Shown: piece after piece, positions 1 through 8,477 of the stretch
Layout: each line of letters begins with the position of its first letter
Position numbering within the stretch: position 1 is the first letter of the stretch
NCBI RefSeq assembly: GCF_000818395.1
Contig: NZ_JWJG01000028.1
Coordinates: 124,001-188,000 of the forward strand
Direction of reading: 5' to 3'
Source of the DNA: Noviherbaspirillum autotrophicum
GTDB lineage: Bacteria > Pseudomonadota > Gammaproteobacteria > Burkholderiales > Burkholderiaceae_D
DNA: 64,000 bases
Notes under the pieces: model-generated
What the model saw: the letters and a program-made list of their open reading frames with translations, nothing else
Database searches by the model: none
What the model was told of the DNA's origin: nothing
Position numbers and translations under genes: made by a program

Positions 1-2
1 CT

Positions 3-2114
3 CACATTCATAACATTACTGAATTGGAAACGCATTTTGTTGCAGAATTGACTCCGGTTGAATCTGAGCCCGGGGACGAATCTGAGGTCGAGGCTATGCG
101 CCGGGCCATCGTGCAACAATTTGATCAGTATGTGAAACTGAACAAGAAGATTCCGCCGGAGATACTGACTTCTCTCGCTGGAATCGATGATGCTGGGCGA
201 CTTGCCGATACCATAGCAGCGCATTTGCCGCTTAAGCTTGAGCAAAAACAGATCATTCTTGAAATCTTCAATGTAGCCAAACGTCATGAGCATCTGCTCG
301 GGCAACTTGAGGCGGAACTCGATATTCTCCAAGTCGAGAAACGCATTCGCGGTCGTGTCAAGCGCCAGATGGAAAAGTCCCAGCGCGAGTATTACCTTAA
401 TGAGCAGGTAAAAGCGATCCAGAAAGAACTTGGCGAAGGAGAGGAAGGTGCCGATCTCGAAGAACTCGAGAAGCGGATTATCGCTGCCAAGATGCCAAAG
501 GAAGCGCGTGAAAAGGCCGAAGCTGAACTGAAAAAACTGAAGCTGATGTCGCCAATGTCGGCCGAAGCGACCGTGGTGCGCAATTATATCGATACCTTGG
601 TTGGCCTTCCGTGGAAAAAGAAATCGAAGGTTAACAACGACCTTGCTCATGCTGAACAAGTGCTTGAAAGCGAACACTATGGACTGGATAAGGTCAAGGA
701 ACGCATTCTTGAATATCTCGCCGTCCAACAGCGAGTTGACAAGGTAAAGGCACCGATTCTCTGCCTCGTTGGACCTCCAGGCGTAGGCAAAACTTCGCTG
801 GGCCAATCAATTGCACGCGCCACCAATCGCAAATTTGTCCGTATGGCCCTTGGCGGTGTACGAGACGAAGCCGAGATTCGCGGCCACCGTCGCACATATA
901 TCGGTTCGATGCCAGGCAAGATTCTTCAAAGCTTGGCAAAGACTGGCGTGAGAAATCCGTTGTTCCTGCTGGATGAGGTGGACAAGCTTGGGCAAGACTT
1001 CCGTGGCGACCCGGCTTCTGCCTTGCTTGAAGTACTCGACCCGGAGCAGAACCATACATTCTCGGATCATTACATCGAAGTCGATTTTGATTTGTCGGAC
1101 GTGATGTTCGTTGCCACGTCGAACTCCTACAACATTCCGCCGGCACTGCTGGACCGAATGGAAGTGATTCGATTGTCGGGGTACACGGAAGACGAAAAAA
1201 CGAATATCGCTCAGCGTTATCTGCTGCCTAAACAGATCGCAAACAATGGTTTGAAGGATGATGAAATTACTGTTTCCGAGTCAGCAATTCGCGACATCAT
1301 CCGGTACTACACGCGAGAGGCGGGCGTTCGCTCATTGGAGCGCGAAATCTCCAAGATCTGCCGCAAGGTGGTGAAAATGCTTTTGTTGAAGAAACAGGAT
1401 CATAAGATTACGGTTTCTTCAAAGAACCTCGACAAGTTCCTCGGTGTGCGTCGGTACGATTTCGGTATTGCGGAGAAAGAGAACCAGATTGGACAAGTGG
1501 TCGGTCTCGCATGGACCGAGGTGGGCGGCGATCTTCTGACGATTGAGGCCATGACGATGCCTGGCAAGGGCGATATTATTCGTACCGGGACCTTGGGCGA
1601 CGTGATGAAGGAGTCGATTGAGGCGGCGCGTACTGTCGTGCGCAGCCGTGCGAAACGGCTTGGTATCAAGACTGAGTTGTTTAGCAAGACCGATATTCAT
1701 ATCCACGTACCGGAGGGTGCGACACCGAAGGATGGTCCTTCGGCTGGCATTGCGATGACGACGGCGTTGGTTTCCGTGTTGACCGGTATACCAGTGCGTG
1801 CGGATGTGGCGATGACGGGTGAAATTACCTTACGTGGCGAGGTGCTGCCGATCGGTGGTTTGAAGGAAAAGCTGCTTGCGGCGCATCGCGGGGGAATTAA
1901 GACGGCATTGATTCCGGAGCAAAACGTGAAAGACCTCACGGATATTCCCGATAACGTGAAGAACAAGCTTGAAATCATTCCGGTTCGTTGGATTGACAAG
2001 GTATTGGAAATTGCCCTTGAACGGCAGCCAGCCCCATTGGCAGATGAGGCTGCGGTGGACACCGCGGTTGCGCAAAGTCCCGGAACTACCGACCCGAATG
2101 TTGTGAAGCATTGA
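3..2114 (+). CDS. lon: ATP-dependent protease Lon (5' end outside window)
   Basis: Lon is a cytoplasmic AAA+ serine protease that unfolds and degrades damaged and regulatory proteins. The frame is open from the first base of the window with no credible start codon, and about 100 N-terminal residues are missing compared with the usual ~800. Counting from a leucine codon at base 24, Walker A (GPPGVGKTS) is at residues 250-258 and Walker B (PLFLLDEVDK) near 312-321. The catalytic Ser lies in DGPSAG (residue 573), with Lys 43 residues later in GGLKEK (residue 616), the spacing of the E. coli Ser679/Lys722 dyad. The remaining LAN-type N-domain and coiled coil precede the ATPase. A strong terminator follows, then hupB, the usual proteobacterial neighbour. 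Confidence 0.97.
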   Translation, partial: HIHNITELETHFVAELTPVESEPGDESEVEAMRRAIVQQFDQYVKLNKKIPPEILTSLAGIDDAGRLADTIAAHLPLKLEQKQIILEIFNVAKRHEHLLGQLEAELDILQVEKRIRGRVKRQMEKSQREYYLNEQVKAIQKELGEGEEGADLEELEKRIIAAKMPKEAREKAEAELKKLKLMSPMSAEATVVRNYIDTLVGLPWKKKSKVNNDLAHAEQVLESEHYGLDKVKERILEYLAVQQRVDKVKAPILCLVGPPGVGKTSLGQSIARATNRKFVRMALGGVRDEAEIRGHRRTYIGSMPGKILQSLAKTGVRNPLFLLDEVDKLGQDFRGDPASALLEVLDPEQNHTFSDHYIEVDFDLSDVMFVATSNSYNIPPALLDRMEVIRLSGYTEDEKTNIAQRYLLPKQIANNGLKDDEITVSESAIRDIIRYYTREAGVRSLEREISKICRKVVKMLLLKKQDHKITVSSKNLDKFLGVRRYDFGIAEKENQIGQVVGLAWTEVGGDLLTIEAMTMPGKGDIIRTGTLGDVMKESIEAARTVVRSRAKRLGIKTELFSKTDIHIHVPEGATPKDGPSAGIAMTTALVSVLTGIPVRADVAMTGEITLRGEVLPIGGLKEKLLAAHRGGIKTALIPEQNVKDLTDIPDNVKNKLEIIPVRWIDKVLEIALERQPAPLADEAAVDTAVAQSPGTTDPNVVKH

Positions 2115-2131
2115 TTTCAAATCGGTAATTT

Positions 2132-2158
2132 AAAGCGCTCTTCGGAGCGCTTTTTTTT
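2132..2158 (+). terminator. Rho-independent terminator of lon
   Basis: A perfect GCGCTC/GAGCGC stem with a TTCG tetraloop (2135-2150) is followed by eight T residues. It lies 18 bases after the lon stop codon and separates lon from the hupB promoter. Confidence 0.93.
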
Positions 2159-2248
2159 GCCTGGAAATTAGCCTTTGTGGAGCAGCGTTTGCCAACAATT
2201 TAAGTTTTCGATGCTCGTTTCCATAAAGCTAAATTGCCGGGGATGCGC

Positions 2249-2277
2249 TTGACACAAGGGATTGAGGCTTGTCTAAT
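2249..2277 (+). promoter_or_regulatory. Sigma-70 promoter for hupB
   Basis: A perfect -35 TTGACA (2249-2254) is separated by 17 bases from a -10 TCTAAT (2272-2277, one mismatch to TATAAT). The predicted start of transcription is near 2284, leaving a leader of about 95 nt before the hupB GTG. HU genes are highly expressed, which fits a near-consensus promoter. Confidence 0.75.
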
Positions 2278-2377
2278 ACGGGCTGCAGAAAATTTCTTTT
2301 CTGCATTTCATAACGGATAAGCTGGCAAAAAAAGTAATAAAAGCTGTTATGAAATCCAACCTTTTGAGGGGGCGTCA

Positions 2378-2650
2378 GTGAATAAGACAGAATTAATCGA
2401 TCACATTGCCGGTACGGCCGACATTTCCAAAGCAGCAGCGACGCGGGCACTGGATGCGTTGGTCGGTGCGGTTAAGACCACGTTGAAAAAGAATGGAAGT
2501 GTTACGCTGGTCGGCTTTGGTACATTTTCCGTTGGTAAGCGCGCAGCGCGCACAGGACGTAATCCGCGCACTGGAGATGCGATCAAGATCAAAGCAGCAA
2601 AAGTTCCGAAATTCCGTCCAGGAAAAGCACTGAAAGACGCGGTTAACTAA
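2378..2650 (+). CDS. hupB: DNA-binding protein HU-beta
   Basis: A 90-residue histone-like nucleoid protein that bends and compacts DNA as a dimer. It has the full HU fold: N-terminal [11 protein letters not shown] helix, the GFGTF turn near residues 46-50, the DNA-contacting arm with RTGRNPRTG, and the C-terminal [12 protein letters not shown] helix. The start is a GTG preceded by the purine-rich GAGGGGG at 2366-2372, and the N-terminus matches HU proteins exactly from this codon. It lies between lon and two tRNA genes, the conserved betaproteobacterial order. Confidence 0.97.
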   Translation: MNKTELIDHIAGTADISKAAATRALDALVGAVKTTLKKNGSVTLVGFGTFSVGKRAARTGRNPRTGDAIKIKAAKVPKFRPGKALKDAVN

Positions 2651-2676
2651 TTAGTGCATCTTGTTAAAAGATGCGC

Positions 2677-2682
2677 TATAAT
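2677..2682 (+). promoter_or_regulatory. -10 element for the tRNA-Val/tRNA-Asp unit
   Basis: A perfect TATAAT lies 61 bases before tRNA-Val. No good -35 is seen at 17 bases. Just upstream, GCATCTT and AAGATGC (2656-2674) form a 7-bp hairpin after hupB without a T-run. Whether this is a hupB mRNA end or part of the tRNA promoter cannot be decided by eye. Confidence 0.5.
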
Positions 2683-2743
2683 TTCGGTCTTTACGACGTG
2701 GTGACAAACGTCTGAACATGGCTGGCTAAGTGGCACCTCTTGC

Positions 2744-2819
2744 GGGTGCTTAGCTCAGTTGGTAGAGCGGCGCCCTTACAAGGCGTAGGTCGGGAGTTCG
2801 AGCCTCTCAGCACCCACCA
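2744..2819 (+). tRNA. tRNA-Val (anticodon UAC)
   Basis: A complete cloverleaf: 7-bp acceptor stem GGGTGCT/AGCACCC, D-arm with TAGCTCAGTTGGTAGAGC, anticodon loop CTTACAA (TAC), T-arm with GTTCGAGCC, and an encoded 3' CCA (2817-2819). It is 27 bases upstream of tRNA-Asp and probably cotranscribed with it. Confidence 0.96.
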
Positions 2820-2846
2820 GTACAGCCAGGTTATGCAGTAGATTCA

Positions 2847-2923
2847 GGAGTGGTAGTTCAGTCGGTTAGAATACCGGCCTGTCACGCCGGGGGTCGCGGG
2901 TTCGAGTCCCGTCCACTCCGCCA
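2847..2923 (+). tRNA. tRNA-Asp (anticodon GUC)
   Basis: Acceptor stem GGAGTGG/CCACTCC, D-arm with TAGTTCAGTCGGTTAGAAT, anticodon loop CTGTCAC (GTC), T-arm with GGTTCGAGTCC, discriminator G and encoded CCA (2921-2923). It is the second gene of a two-tRNA unit ended by the terminator at 2931-2958. Confidence 0.96.
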
Positions 2924-2930
2924 AATCCAG

Positions 2931-2958
2931 AAAAGGCGAACGCAAGTTCGCCTTTTTT
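2931..2958 (+). terminator. Terminator of the tRNA unit
   Basis: A 9-bp stem AAGGCGAAC/GTTCGCCTT (2933-2941, 2946-2954) with a GCAA tetraloop is followed by a T-run. It sits eight bases after the CCA of tRNA-Asp. Confidence 0.92.
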
Positions 2959-3055
2959 CATATGCGGGCAGATTTCTGTTTTCGCTGCGTGCAAAGCTAG
3001 TTAATATGCTGCGCTGAAATCGCATTTTCGTGTTCCGTTCGAGATAGGCTCTACG

Positions 3056-4984
3056 ATGTTTGAATTTATCCGCACTCATCAACGTTTGATGCAGTTTCTG
3101 CTGCTCCTGTTGATTTTTCCATCCTTTGCGTTTTTTGGAGTGGAGAGCTATACACGCTTTCGCGAGCATGACAATGCGGTGGCCAAGGTCGCGGGACATT
3201 CGATTACGCAGCAGGAATTCGATGCAGCGCAACGTGAACAGATGGATCGGTTGCGGCAAATGTTCGGCGCTCAGTTCGATCCTAAAATGTTCGATACGCC
3301 GGAGGCCAAGCAGGCCATACTCGACAATCTGATTGCCCAGCGCGTCATGGCCGAGACCGCAGCACGCAACCATTTGTCGGTATCGGATCGCACACTGCAG
3401 CAGACGATCCTGGCCATTCCCGGACTGACTACCGCAGACGGGAAGTTCGACGCGGATCGTTACAAATCGCTGCTCGCGATGCAGGGTATGACCCCGGCAG
3501 TCTACGAGGCGCGCCTGCGTCAAGACTTGGCTTTGCAGCAAGTGAGCAGCGCAATCCAGTCATCTGCATTTGCACCGAAAACAGTTGCGAATCGCCTCTC
3601 TGATCTCAATGATCAGGAACGTGAAGTCCAAGAGCAATTGTTTAAGGCGGCGGATTATGTGTCTCAAGTAAAAGTCACCAACGAGATGCTGAAGGCGTAT
3701 TACGAGAAGAACAGCGCCGACTTTCAGATCCCTGAGCAAATCAAGGCCGAATTCGTCGTTCTGAACAGCGCTGCGCTGGCTGCGCAAATTCCGGTCAGTG
3801 ACGCCGACATCAAATCGTACTACGAACAGAATTCAAAGCATTATGCGGAGGAAGAGCAGCGTCGCGCCAGTCATATCCTGATCAAGGTCGACAAGAACGC
3901 GTCGGCCGCAGATAAGGCCGCAGCCAAAGCGAAGGCTGAAGCCGTGCTTGCACAAGTTCGTAAAAACCCGGCCGATTTCGCCAAGCTGGCGAAAGCAAAT
4001 TCGCAGGATCCCGGTTCAGCCCAAAATGGCGGAGACCTCGGTTACTTCGGCAAAGGCATGATGGTCAAGCCGTTTGAAGATGCGGTCGACAAACTCAAGC
4101 AAGGGGAAATCAGCGACCTCGTGCAATCCGATTTCGGCTACCACATCATTCAGCTCACCGGCACCAAGCCAGCATCAGTCAAACCGCTGGCCGAGGTGAA
4201 GGATGAGATCGCCGCCGAAATCAGAAAGCAGCAAGCAGCGAAGAAGTATTCGGAGCTGGCGGAGTCGTTCACCAATACCGTCTATGAACAGTCGGACAGC
4301 CTCAAGCCGGTGGCAGACAAGCTCAATTTGAAAATCGAGACCGTATCGAACCTGACGCGCACGCCGAATCCGGCGGCTTCTCCAAATGCGCCGTATAACA
4401 ATCCCAAGTTTTTGAAGGCGCTGTTTTCGGATGACGCGATCAAGAACAAGCGCAACACCGAGGCAGTTGAAATTGCTCCGAATACGTTGATTGCCGGGCG
4501 GGTACTCGAATATAAACCGGTGACCAAGCGGCCTTTCTCGGAAGTTGAAGCTATCGTACGCGAACGTGTGACACAGATTGAAGCCGCCAAGCTGGCGAGG
4601 CAGGCAGGTGAGGCGAAACTTGCGGCAGTGAAGGCGAATGGCGACGCGAGCGGCTTTTCAGAGCCAAAGACCGTCTCGAGGGTGAAAGCCGACGGCATTA
4701 ATAGCGCGGCCTTGGGTGCCGTTATGAAAGCGGATGCTGGAAAATTGCCGACCTATGTTGGCGTTGATCTGCCACAGGGATATGGCGTTTATCGGGTCAA
4801 CAAGGTGCTGCAGCCGAAGACAGTGGATACTGTTCGCCGTCAAGCGGAGCAGCAGCAGATCGGCAACACGCTGGCACAGCAGGAGGTGTTGGCTTACCTG
4901 AACGCATTGAAAAAGAAGGCAAAGGTTGAAATCCTGAAGCCCGCCGCTCAGAAGACTGAGGTGGATGCCGGCGAAACCAAGTAG
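3056..4984 (+). CDS. ppiD: Periplasmic folding chaperone PpiD (parvulin-type PPIase)
   Basis: A 642-residue inner-membrane-anchored chaperone that assists proteins emerging from the Sec translocon. Residues 11-30 form a single N-terminal transmembrane anchor ([13 protein letters not shown] and following), so the bulk is periplasmic. A SurA-like N-terminal region follows, then one parvulin domain at about 264-360 ([10 protein letters not shown] to GYHIIQLTG), then a long C-terminal region with a second degenerate PPIase-like stretch. Length and layout match PpiD (E. coli 623 residues). The ATG opens directly before the [11 protein letters not shown] cytoplasmic tail typical of the family. Its own terminator follows. 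Confidence 0.95.
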   Translation: MFEFIRTHQRLMQFLLLLLIFPSFAFFGVESYTRFREHDNAVAKVAGHSITQQEFDAAQREQMDRLRQMFGAQFDPKMFDTPEAKQAILDNLIAQRVMAETAARNHLSVSDRTLQQTILAIPGLTTADGKFDADRYKSLLAMQGMTPAVYEARLRQDLALQQVSSAIQSSAFAPKTVANRLSDLNDQEREVQEQLFKAADYVSQVKVTNEMLKAYYEKNSADFQIPEQIKAEFVVLNSAALAAQIPVSDADIKSYYEQNSKHYAEEEQRRASHILIKVDKNASAADKAAAKAKAEAVLAQVRKNPADFAKLAKANSQDPGSAQNGGDLGYFGKGMMVKPFEDAVDKLKQGEISDLVQSDFGYHIIQLTGTKPASVKPLAEVKDEIAAEIRKQQAAKKYSELAESFTNTVYEQSDSLKPVADKLNLKIETVSNLTRTPNPAASPNAPYNNPKFLKALFSDDAIKNKRNTEAVEIAPNTLIAGRVLEYKPVTKRPFSEVEAIVRERVTQIEAAKLARQAGEAKLAAVKANGDASGFSEPKTVSRVKADGINSAALGAVMKADAGKLPTYVGVDLPQGYGVYRVNKVLQPKTVDTVRRQAEQQQIGNTLAQQEVLAYLNALKKKAKVEILKPAAQKTEVDAGETK

Positions 4985-5008
4985 CCATTCCTTTTCCCTG
5001 CAAACGAT

Positions 5009-5045
5009 AAAGAGCCGCCATTCAACTGGCGGCTCTTTTGTTTTT
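5009..5045 (+). terminator. Terminator after ppiD, probably bidirectional
   Basis: AAAGAGCCGCCA...TGGCGGCTCTTTT forms a stem of about 11 bp with a short loop. It has a T-run on the plus strand and a matching A-run on the other side, so it can also stop tesA transcripts coming the other way. Confidence 0.9.
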
Positions 5046-5052
5046 CGGTAGC

Positions 5053-5715
5053 CTAATGCCGCGCTTGCTTGCGTAGCAGCGGTTTCAGATGTGGCCAGAT
5101 ATTATCGAGAATGATCGGCTGCGCCTCCGCAAGCGGGTGCAGTCGGTCGGCTTGAAAAAGCTGCGGATTGTCTGCTACGCCGTCGAGCAGGAACGGAACA
5201 AGAGGTACATCCAATTCTCCGGAAAGCTCCTTGTACATCGATGAAAACCGTTCGGTGTATTGGCGCCCGTAATTCGGCGGAATTTGCATGCCCACAAGAA
5301 GAGGCTGTGCATGCGCCTTGCGCACCGCGGCAATCATTGTCCTAAGGTTTGCTTTTGCAGATGCAACGGGCAATCCGCGCAAGCCATCGTTCGCCCCGAG
5401 TTCGATGATGACGATAGCTGGACGATGCTGTTCGAGCAGTGCCGGCAGGCGTGCTTTGCCGCCGCTCGTGGTTTCTCCGCTGATGCTGGCATTGATGATG
5501 CGCGTATCCAGCTTTTCCGCGTTCAGGCGCTTTTCCAGCAGTGCTGCCCAGCCGCTTCCGCGCGCCAAGCCATATTCGGCCGCAAGGCTGTCACCGAGCA
5601 CAAGCACGGTTTTTGATGCAGAATAGGCCCAATTTGTCATCAGGGCTAGCATGAGTGCCGTGATGATCTGCAGCGAACGTACCGATCTTCCGAATCTTAT
5701 TAAATCGTTTGGCAT
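5053..5715 (-). CDS. tesA: Periplasmic GDSL esterase/thioesterase TesA
   Basis: A 220-residue SGNH hydrolase (acyl-CoA thioesterase I / lysophospholipase / arylesterase). Residues 1-34 form a signal peptide with cleavage expected around AYSA. The nucleophile Ser43 is in GDSL, block II Gly is in NASISGETTSGG, Asn109 is in GANDG, and Asp190/His193 are in DRLHP, giving a complete SGNH set. I chose the ATG at 5715 because it gives a normal signal peptide; a frame extending upstream to 5871 runs antisense through the ATPase gene. Its start overlaps the start of the divergent ybbA-type gene, as tesA and ybbA are divergent neighbours in E. coli. Confidence 0.9.
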   Translation of the reverse strand: MPNDLIRFGRSVRSLQIITALMLALMTNWAYSASKTVLVLGDSLAAEYGLARGSGWAALLEKRLNAEKLDTRIINASISGETTSGGKARLPALLEQHRPAIVIIELGANDGLRGLPVASAKANLRTMIAAVRKAHAQPLLVGMQIPPNYGRQYTERFSSMYKELSGELDVPLVPFLLDGVADNPQLFQADRLHPLAEAQPIILDNIWPHLKPLLRKQARH

Positions 5716-6400
5716 GCCGGATCTTTCCTCTCTACCTGACACCATTGAAGTTATCCATTTGTGCAAGCGTGTCGCGGATGCAACCGGTGAATTGAGTATT
5801 TTGCATGACATCGATTTTACCGTGCGTGCGGGAGAGACTCTCGCCATCGTCGGTGCTTCCGGTTCCGGCAAGTCGACCTTGCTTGGTTTGCTGGCGGGCC
5901 TCGATACGCCATCAGACGGTACGGTAAAACTTGGCGGGGTCGATATTTTCGCGCTGGATGAGGACGGCCGCGCCGCACTTCGTCAAGCCAAACTGGGCTT
6001 CGTATTTCAATCATTTCAGTTGCTTGCGCATCTGACAGCGCTGGAAAACGTGATGCTACCCATGGAATTGCGGCGCGACGGCGATGCCAGGGAAAAGGCG
6101 GAGGCCATGCTGGGACGCGTCGGACTTTCCAGTCGCTTGCGACACTATCCGAAATATCTGTCTGGCGGCGAGCAGCAGCGCGTGGCGCTGGCGCGCGCGT
6201 TCGTGACCGAGCCGCCACTGCTGTTTGCGGATGAGCCTACCGGAAGCCTTGATGCAGCCACTGGCGAAGCTGTCATCCGGCTGATGTTCGAACTGAATCA
6301 GGAGCGCGGCTCAACCTTGGTGCTGGTTACGCATGATCCGTCCATTGCCGCACGCTGCCGGCGTACGATTACCATCGCTGCGGGGCATCTGGTAGTGTAA
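5714..6400 (+). CDS. ybbA: YbbA/LolD-type ABC transporter ATPase
   Basis: A 228-residue ATPase of the MacB/LolD family, which normally pairs with a FtsX-like permease and releases lipoproteins, esterase products or toxic lipids from the membrane. Walker A is GASGSGKST near residue 47, the signature is LSGGEQQR, and Walker B is [12 protein letters not shown]. The start is uncertain: ATG 5714 matches the family N-terminus, while an in-frame ATG at 5651 would add 21 residues overlapping tesA. In E. coli ybbA is followed by the permease ybbP. Here no permease follows, since the next gene is convergent, so its partner must be elsewhere or absent. Confidence 0.85.
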   Translation: MPDLSSLPDTIEVIHLCKRVADATGELSILHDIDFTVRAGETLAIVGASGSGKSTLLGLLAGLDTPSDGTVKLGGVDIFALDEDGRAALRQAKLGFVFQSFQLLAHLTALENVMLPMELRRDGDAREKAEAMLGRVGLSSRLRHYPKYLSGGEQQRVALARAFVTEPPLLFADEPTGSLDAATGEAVIRLMFELNQERGSTLVLVTHDPSIAARCRRTITIAAGHLVV

Positions 6401-6427
6401 GCAGGGGCGTTTGCAGGTTTTTCTTAT

Positions 6428-7963
6428 CTATTTGCTGGTGCTTTGATGCGCATGCTCGGCGGTGAGGCGATTAAGAAGCGTGCGAACGCAGGGAATAAGT
6501 TCGCTTGCGGTCATTCCGATCGGGCCTACGCCTTGCGACACTAGTGTGTCGGCCGCAGCGCCATGCAGCCAGCAGCCCGCCAAGGCTGCATGCCATGCGC
6601 GCCATCCTTGTGCAAGCAGGGCACCGCATATCCCGGCAAGCACATCGCCGGTTCCAGCCGTTGCCAAGGCGGGATTGCCGGTGGTGTTCACCACCAGTTC
6701 GCCGCTTTTCTGCGCAATGACGCTTCCCGAACCCTTTAGCAGAACCACGCAATTCAGTTCGGCGGCCAGCTGACGTGCCGCTGCCAAGCGGTCGGCTTGT
6801 ACTTGGGCCGCAGAGGTATTCAGCAACCGGGCTGCCTCCAGAGGGTGGGGCGTCAGGAGGGCTGGATGGGCGCGGTCGTGGAGTTTTTGGCGCAAATCGC
6901 CCTGCGATGCGATCAGGTTCAGTGCGTCGGCATCGATGACTAGCGGTGCATCGGCCAACAGGGCTCGCGCCAGCATTTCTTGCGCAACATCTGCATTGCC
7001 GAGGCCGGGGCCGATGGTGACTGCCGTGGATGCAAAATTCATTTCTTGTGCAAGGCGACACATCAATTCGGGCTGCATGCAGTCATAGGCCGGCGGATCC
7101 GCAAGGAATGCTGCAAACACGCGTCCGGCACCGCACTTTGCCGCGGCGCGTGCTGCCAGAACGGCTGCGCCGCTCATCCCACGCGCGCCGCCGACCACGA
7201 TGAGATCGCCGAAAGAGCCTTTGTGCGAGTTGTGCGGGCGGGGCCGCATGGATTCGGAAAACAGTTCCGGCTGATTGAGGTGCGCTTTCGCGGCGACGAA
7301 GAATTCGGATCCGATATCCAGGTCTGACACCTGCACGCGTCCGGCATAATCACGGCCATGTCCGGTATGCAGACCCGGCTTGTTGCCAATGAAGGTGATG
7401 GTGTCGGTCGCCCGAATTGCAATCCCTTCGGCGCCAACGATATTCCCGGTATCGGCATCGAGACCGCTAGGTATATCCAGTGCCAATGCCCTGCAATCAA
7501 GGTTGTTGATTTGTTCTATCACTCCGCGCAGCGGGGCGGAAATGCCGCGCTTCAGGCCGATCCCGAACAAGCCATCGATGACGAGCGACCAGGGCGATGA
7601 AGTAATGACTTGGTCGGAGTTGGCCGGCTCCGCAAATTGCGCCGCGCTATTCCTCACATGATCGTACGCAAGCCTGGCATCGTCCGGCCGACGGCCTGCA
7701 TCCGCATATAACAGCACGGTGACTGATGCACCTTGCTGCGCAAGGCAGCCAGCAGCTTCCAGCGCATCGCCACCATTGTTGCCGGGGCCGGCCAGAACAA
7801 GAATACGCGCCAAGTGCGGCGGCGAGCCGACGAGCTCCAGGGCGCGATTTGCAGCGGCCTGGCCGGCGCGTTGCATCAAGGTGAAGGGCGGCAGCGCAGC
7901 GAGGGCAGCCTGCTCGATGGTGCGAATTTCCGCTACCGAGTACAGCGCGTTAGGCGAGGACAT
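6428..7963 (-). CDS. nnr: Bifunctional NAD(P)HX epimerase/dehydratase
   Basis: A 511-residue metabolite-repair enzyme. The N-terminal YjeF_N domain (about 1-215, with GPGNNGGDALEAA) epimerises hydrated NADH/NADPH. The C-terminal ribokinase-like domain (about 230-505, with GPGLG and the phosphate-binding AGTGDVLAGICG) dehydrates the S form using ADP. Both halves are intact. The ATG at 7963 was chosen because MSSPNALYSVAEIRTIEQ aligns with the family start; a frame opening at 8074 adds 37 unlikely residues. It runs convergent to the ybbA-type gene with only 27 bases between them. Confidence 0.93.
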   Translation of the reverse strand: MSSPNALYSVAEIRTIEQAALAALPPFTLMQRAGQAAANRALELVGSPPHLARILVLAGPGNNGGDALEAAGCLAQQGASVTVLLYADAGRRPDDARLAYDHVRNSAAQFAEPANSDQVITSSPWSLVIDGLFGIGLKRGISAPLRGVIEQINNLDCRALALDIPSGLDADTGNIVGAEGIAIRATDTITFIGNKPGLHTGHGRDYAGRVQVSDLDIGSEFFVAAKAHLNQPELFSESMRPRPHNSHKGSFGDLIVVGGARGMSGAAVLAARAAAKCGAGRVFAAFLADPPAYDCMQPELMCRLAQEMNFASTAVTIGPGLGNADVAQEMLARALLADAPLVIDADALNLIASQGDLRQKLHDRAHPALLTPHPLEAARLLNTSAAQVQADRLAAARQLAAELNCVVLLKGSGSVIAQKSGELVVNTTGNPALATAGTGDVLAGICGALLAQGWRAWHAALAGCWLHGAAADTLVSQGVGPIGMTASELIPCVRTLLNRLTAEHAHQSTSK

Positions 7964-8096
7964 GAAGCAATGACGGGGCTGATTGGTTGGATGGATGCCA
8001 GAGGTCGAGATGTCGCTTGATTTTATGCCAAGTCTGCACCCGTTGCGAATGTCCCAGGCCATTGAAAAAAACATTCATTTTGTTTGCATCATTTAA

Positions 8097-8119
8097 AAGC
8101 TGCATTTAAAATAGATGTT
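8097..8119 (+). promoter_or_regulatory. Candidate NsrR operator before the DUF2249 gene
   Basis: The 23-bp site has the 11-1-11 layout of enterobacterial NsrR boxes. By hand count it matches 18 of 22 informative positions of the AAGATGCATTT-N-AAATGCATCTT consensus. It ends 89 bases before the ATG of the DUF2249 gene. A gene for NsrR itself lies at 37205-37669. Confidence 0.6.
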
Positions 8120-8208
8120 AAATCCGGGCAACGCGGCGGATTAATGAGAGCGTCCCGCTGCGGACGTTTAAACCAAGGAAGATTTCATTTCACATCAGGA
8201 GTAGTTTC

Positions 8209-8472
8209 ATGGCACACGATTGTTCCCATCCGGTGATTGCTGAAGGCGTTTATCCATTCGATGCGCGCGGTATCGCAAAGCGTTTTCGCCATGCGGCGAT
8301 CTTCGGCGCGCTCAGCGCCTTGCAACCGGGCGAGACCATGCGCTTTTGTAATGATCACGATCCGTTGCCGCTGCTGTCGCAAATTCATGCGCACTTTGGC
8401 GATGGAGTCAAAATGGCTTATGTGCAGCGTGAGCCGGGCGCAATCGTGATCGACTTCCTGGTAACCGCCTGA
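8209..8472 (+). CDS. DUF2249 (TusA-fold) protein, likely nitric-oxide responsive
   Basis: An 87-residue cytoplasmic protein of the DUF2249 family, which shares the small alpha/beta fold of sulfur-carrier TusA but lacks its N-terminal CPxP motif. Family hallmarks are DARGIAKRFRHAAIFGAL, LQPGETM, CNDHDPLPLL and REPGAIVIDF. The start is ATG 8209 with AGGAG eleven bases upstream. Biochemical function is unknown. Such genes often sit with nitric-oxide detoxification genes, and the NsrR-like box upstream supports that role here. It ends five bases from the convergent lhgO-like gene. Confidence 0.88.
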   Translation: MAHDCSHPVIAEGVYPFDARGIAKRFRHAAIFGALSALQPGETMRFCNDHDPLPLLSQIHAHFGDGVKMAYVQREPGAIVIDFLVTA

Positions 8473-8477
8473 CGCGC

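Noticed and set aside
2656-2674. GCATCTT/AAGATGC hairpin after hupB as an NsrR box or terminator
   Set aside because: The arms are in the wrong orientation and spacing for NsrR, and there is no T-run for a terminator.
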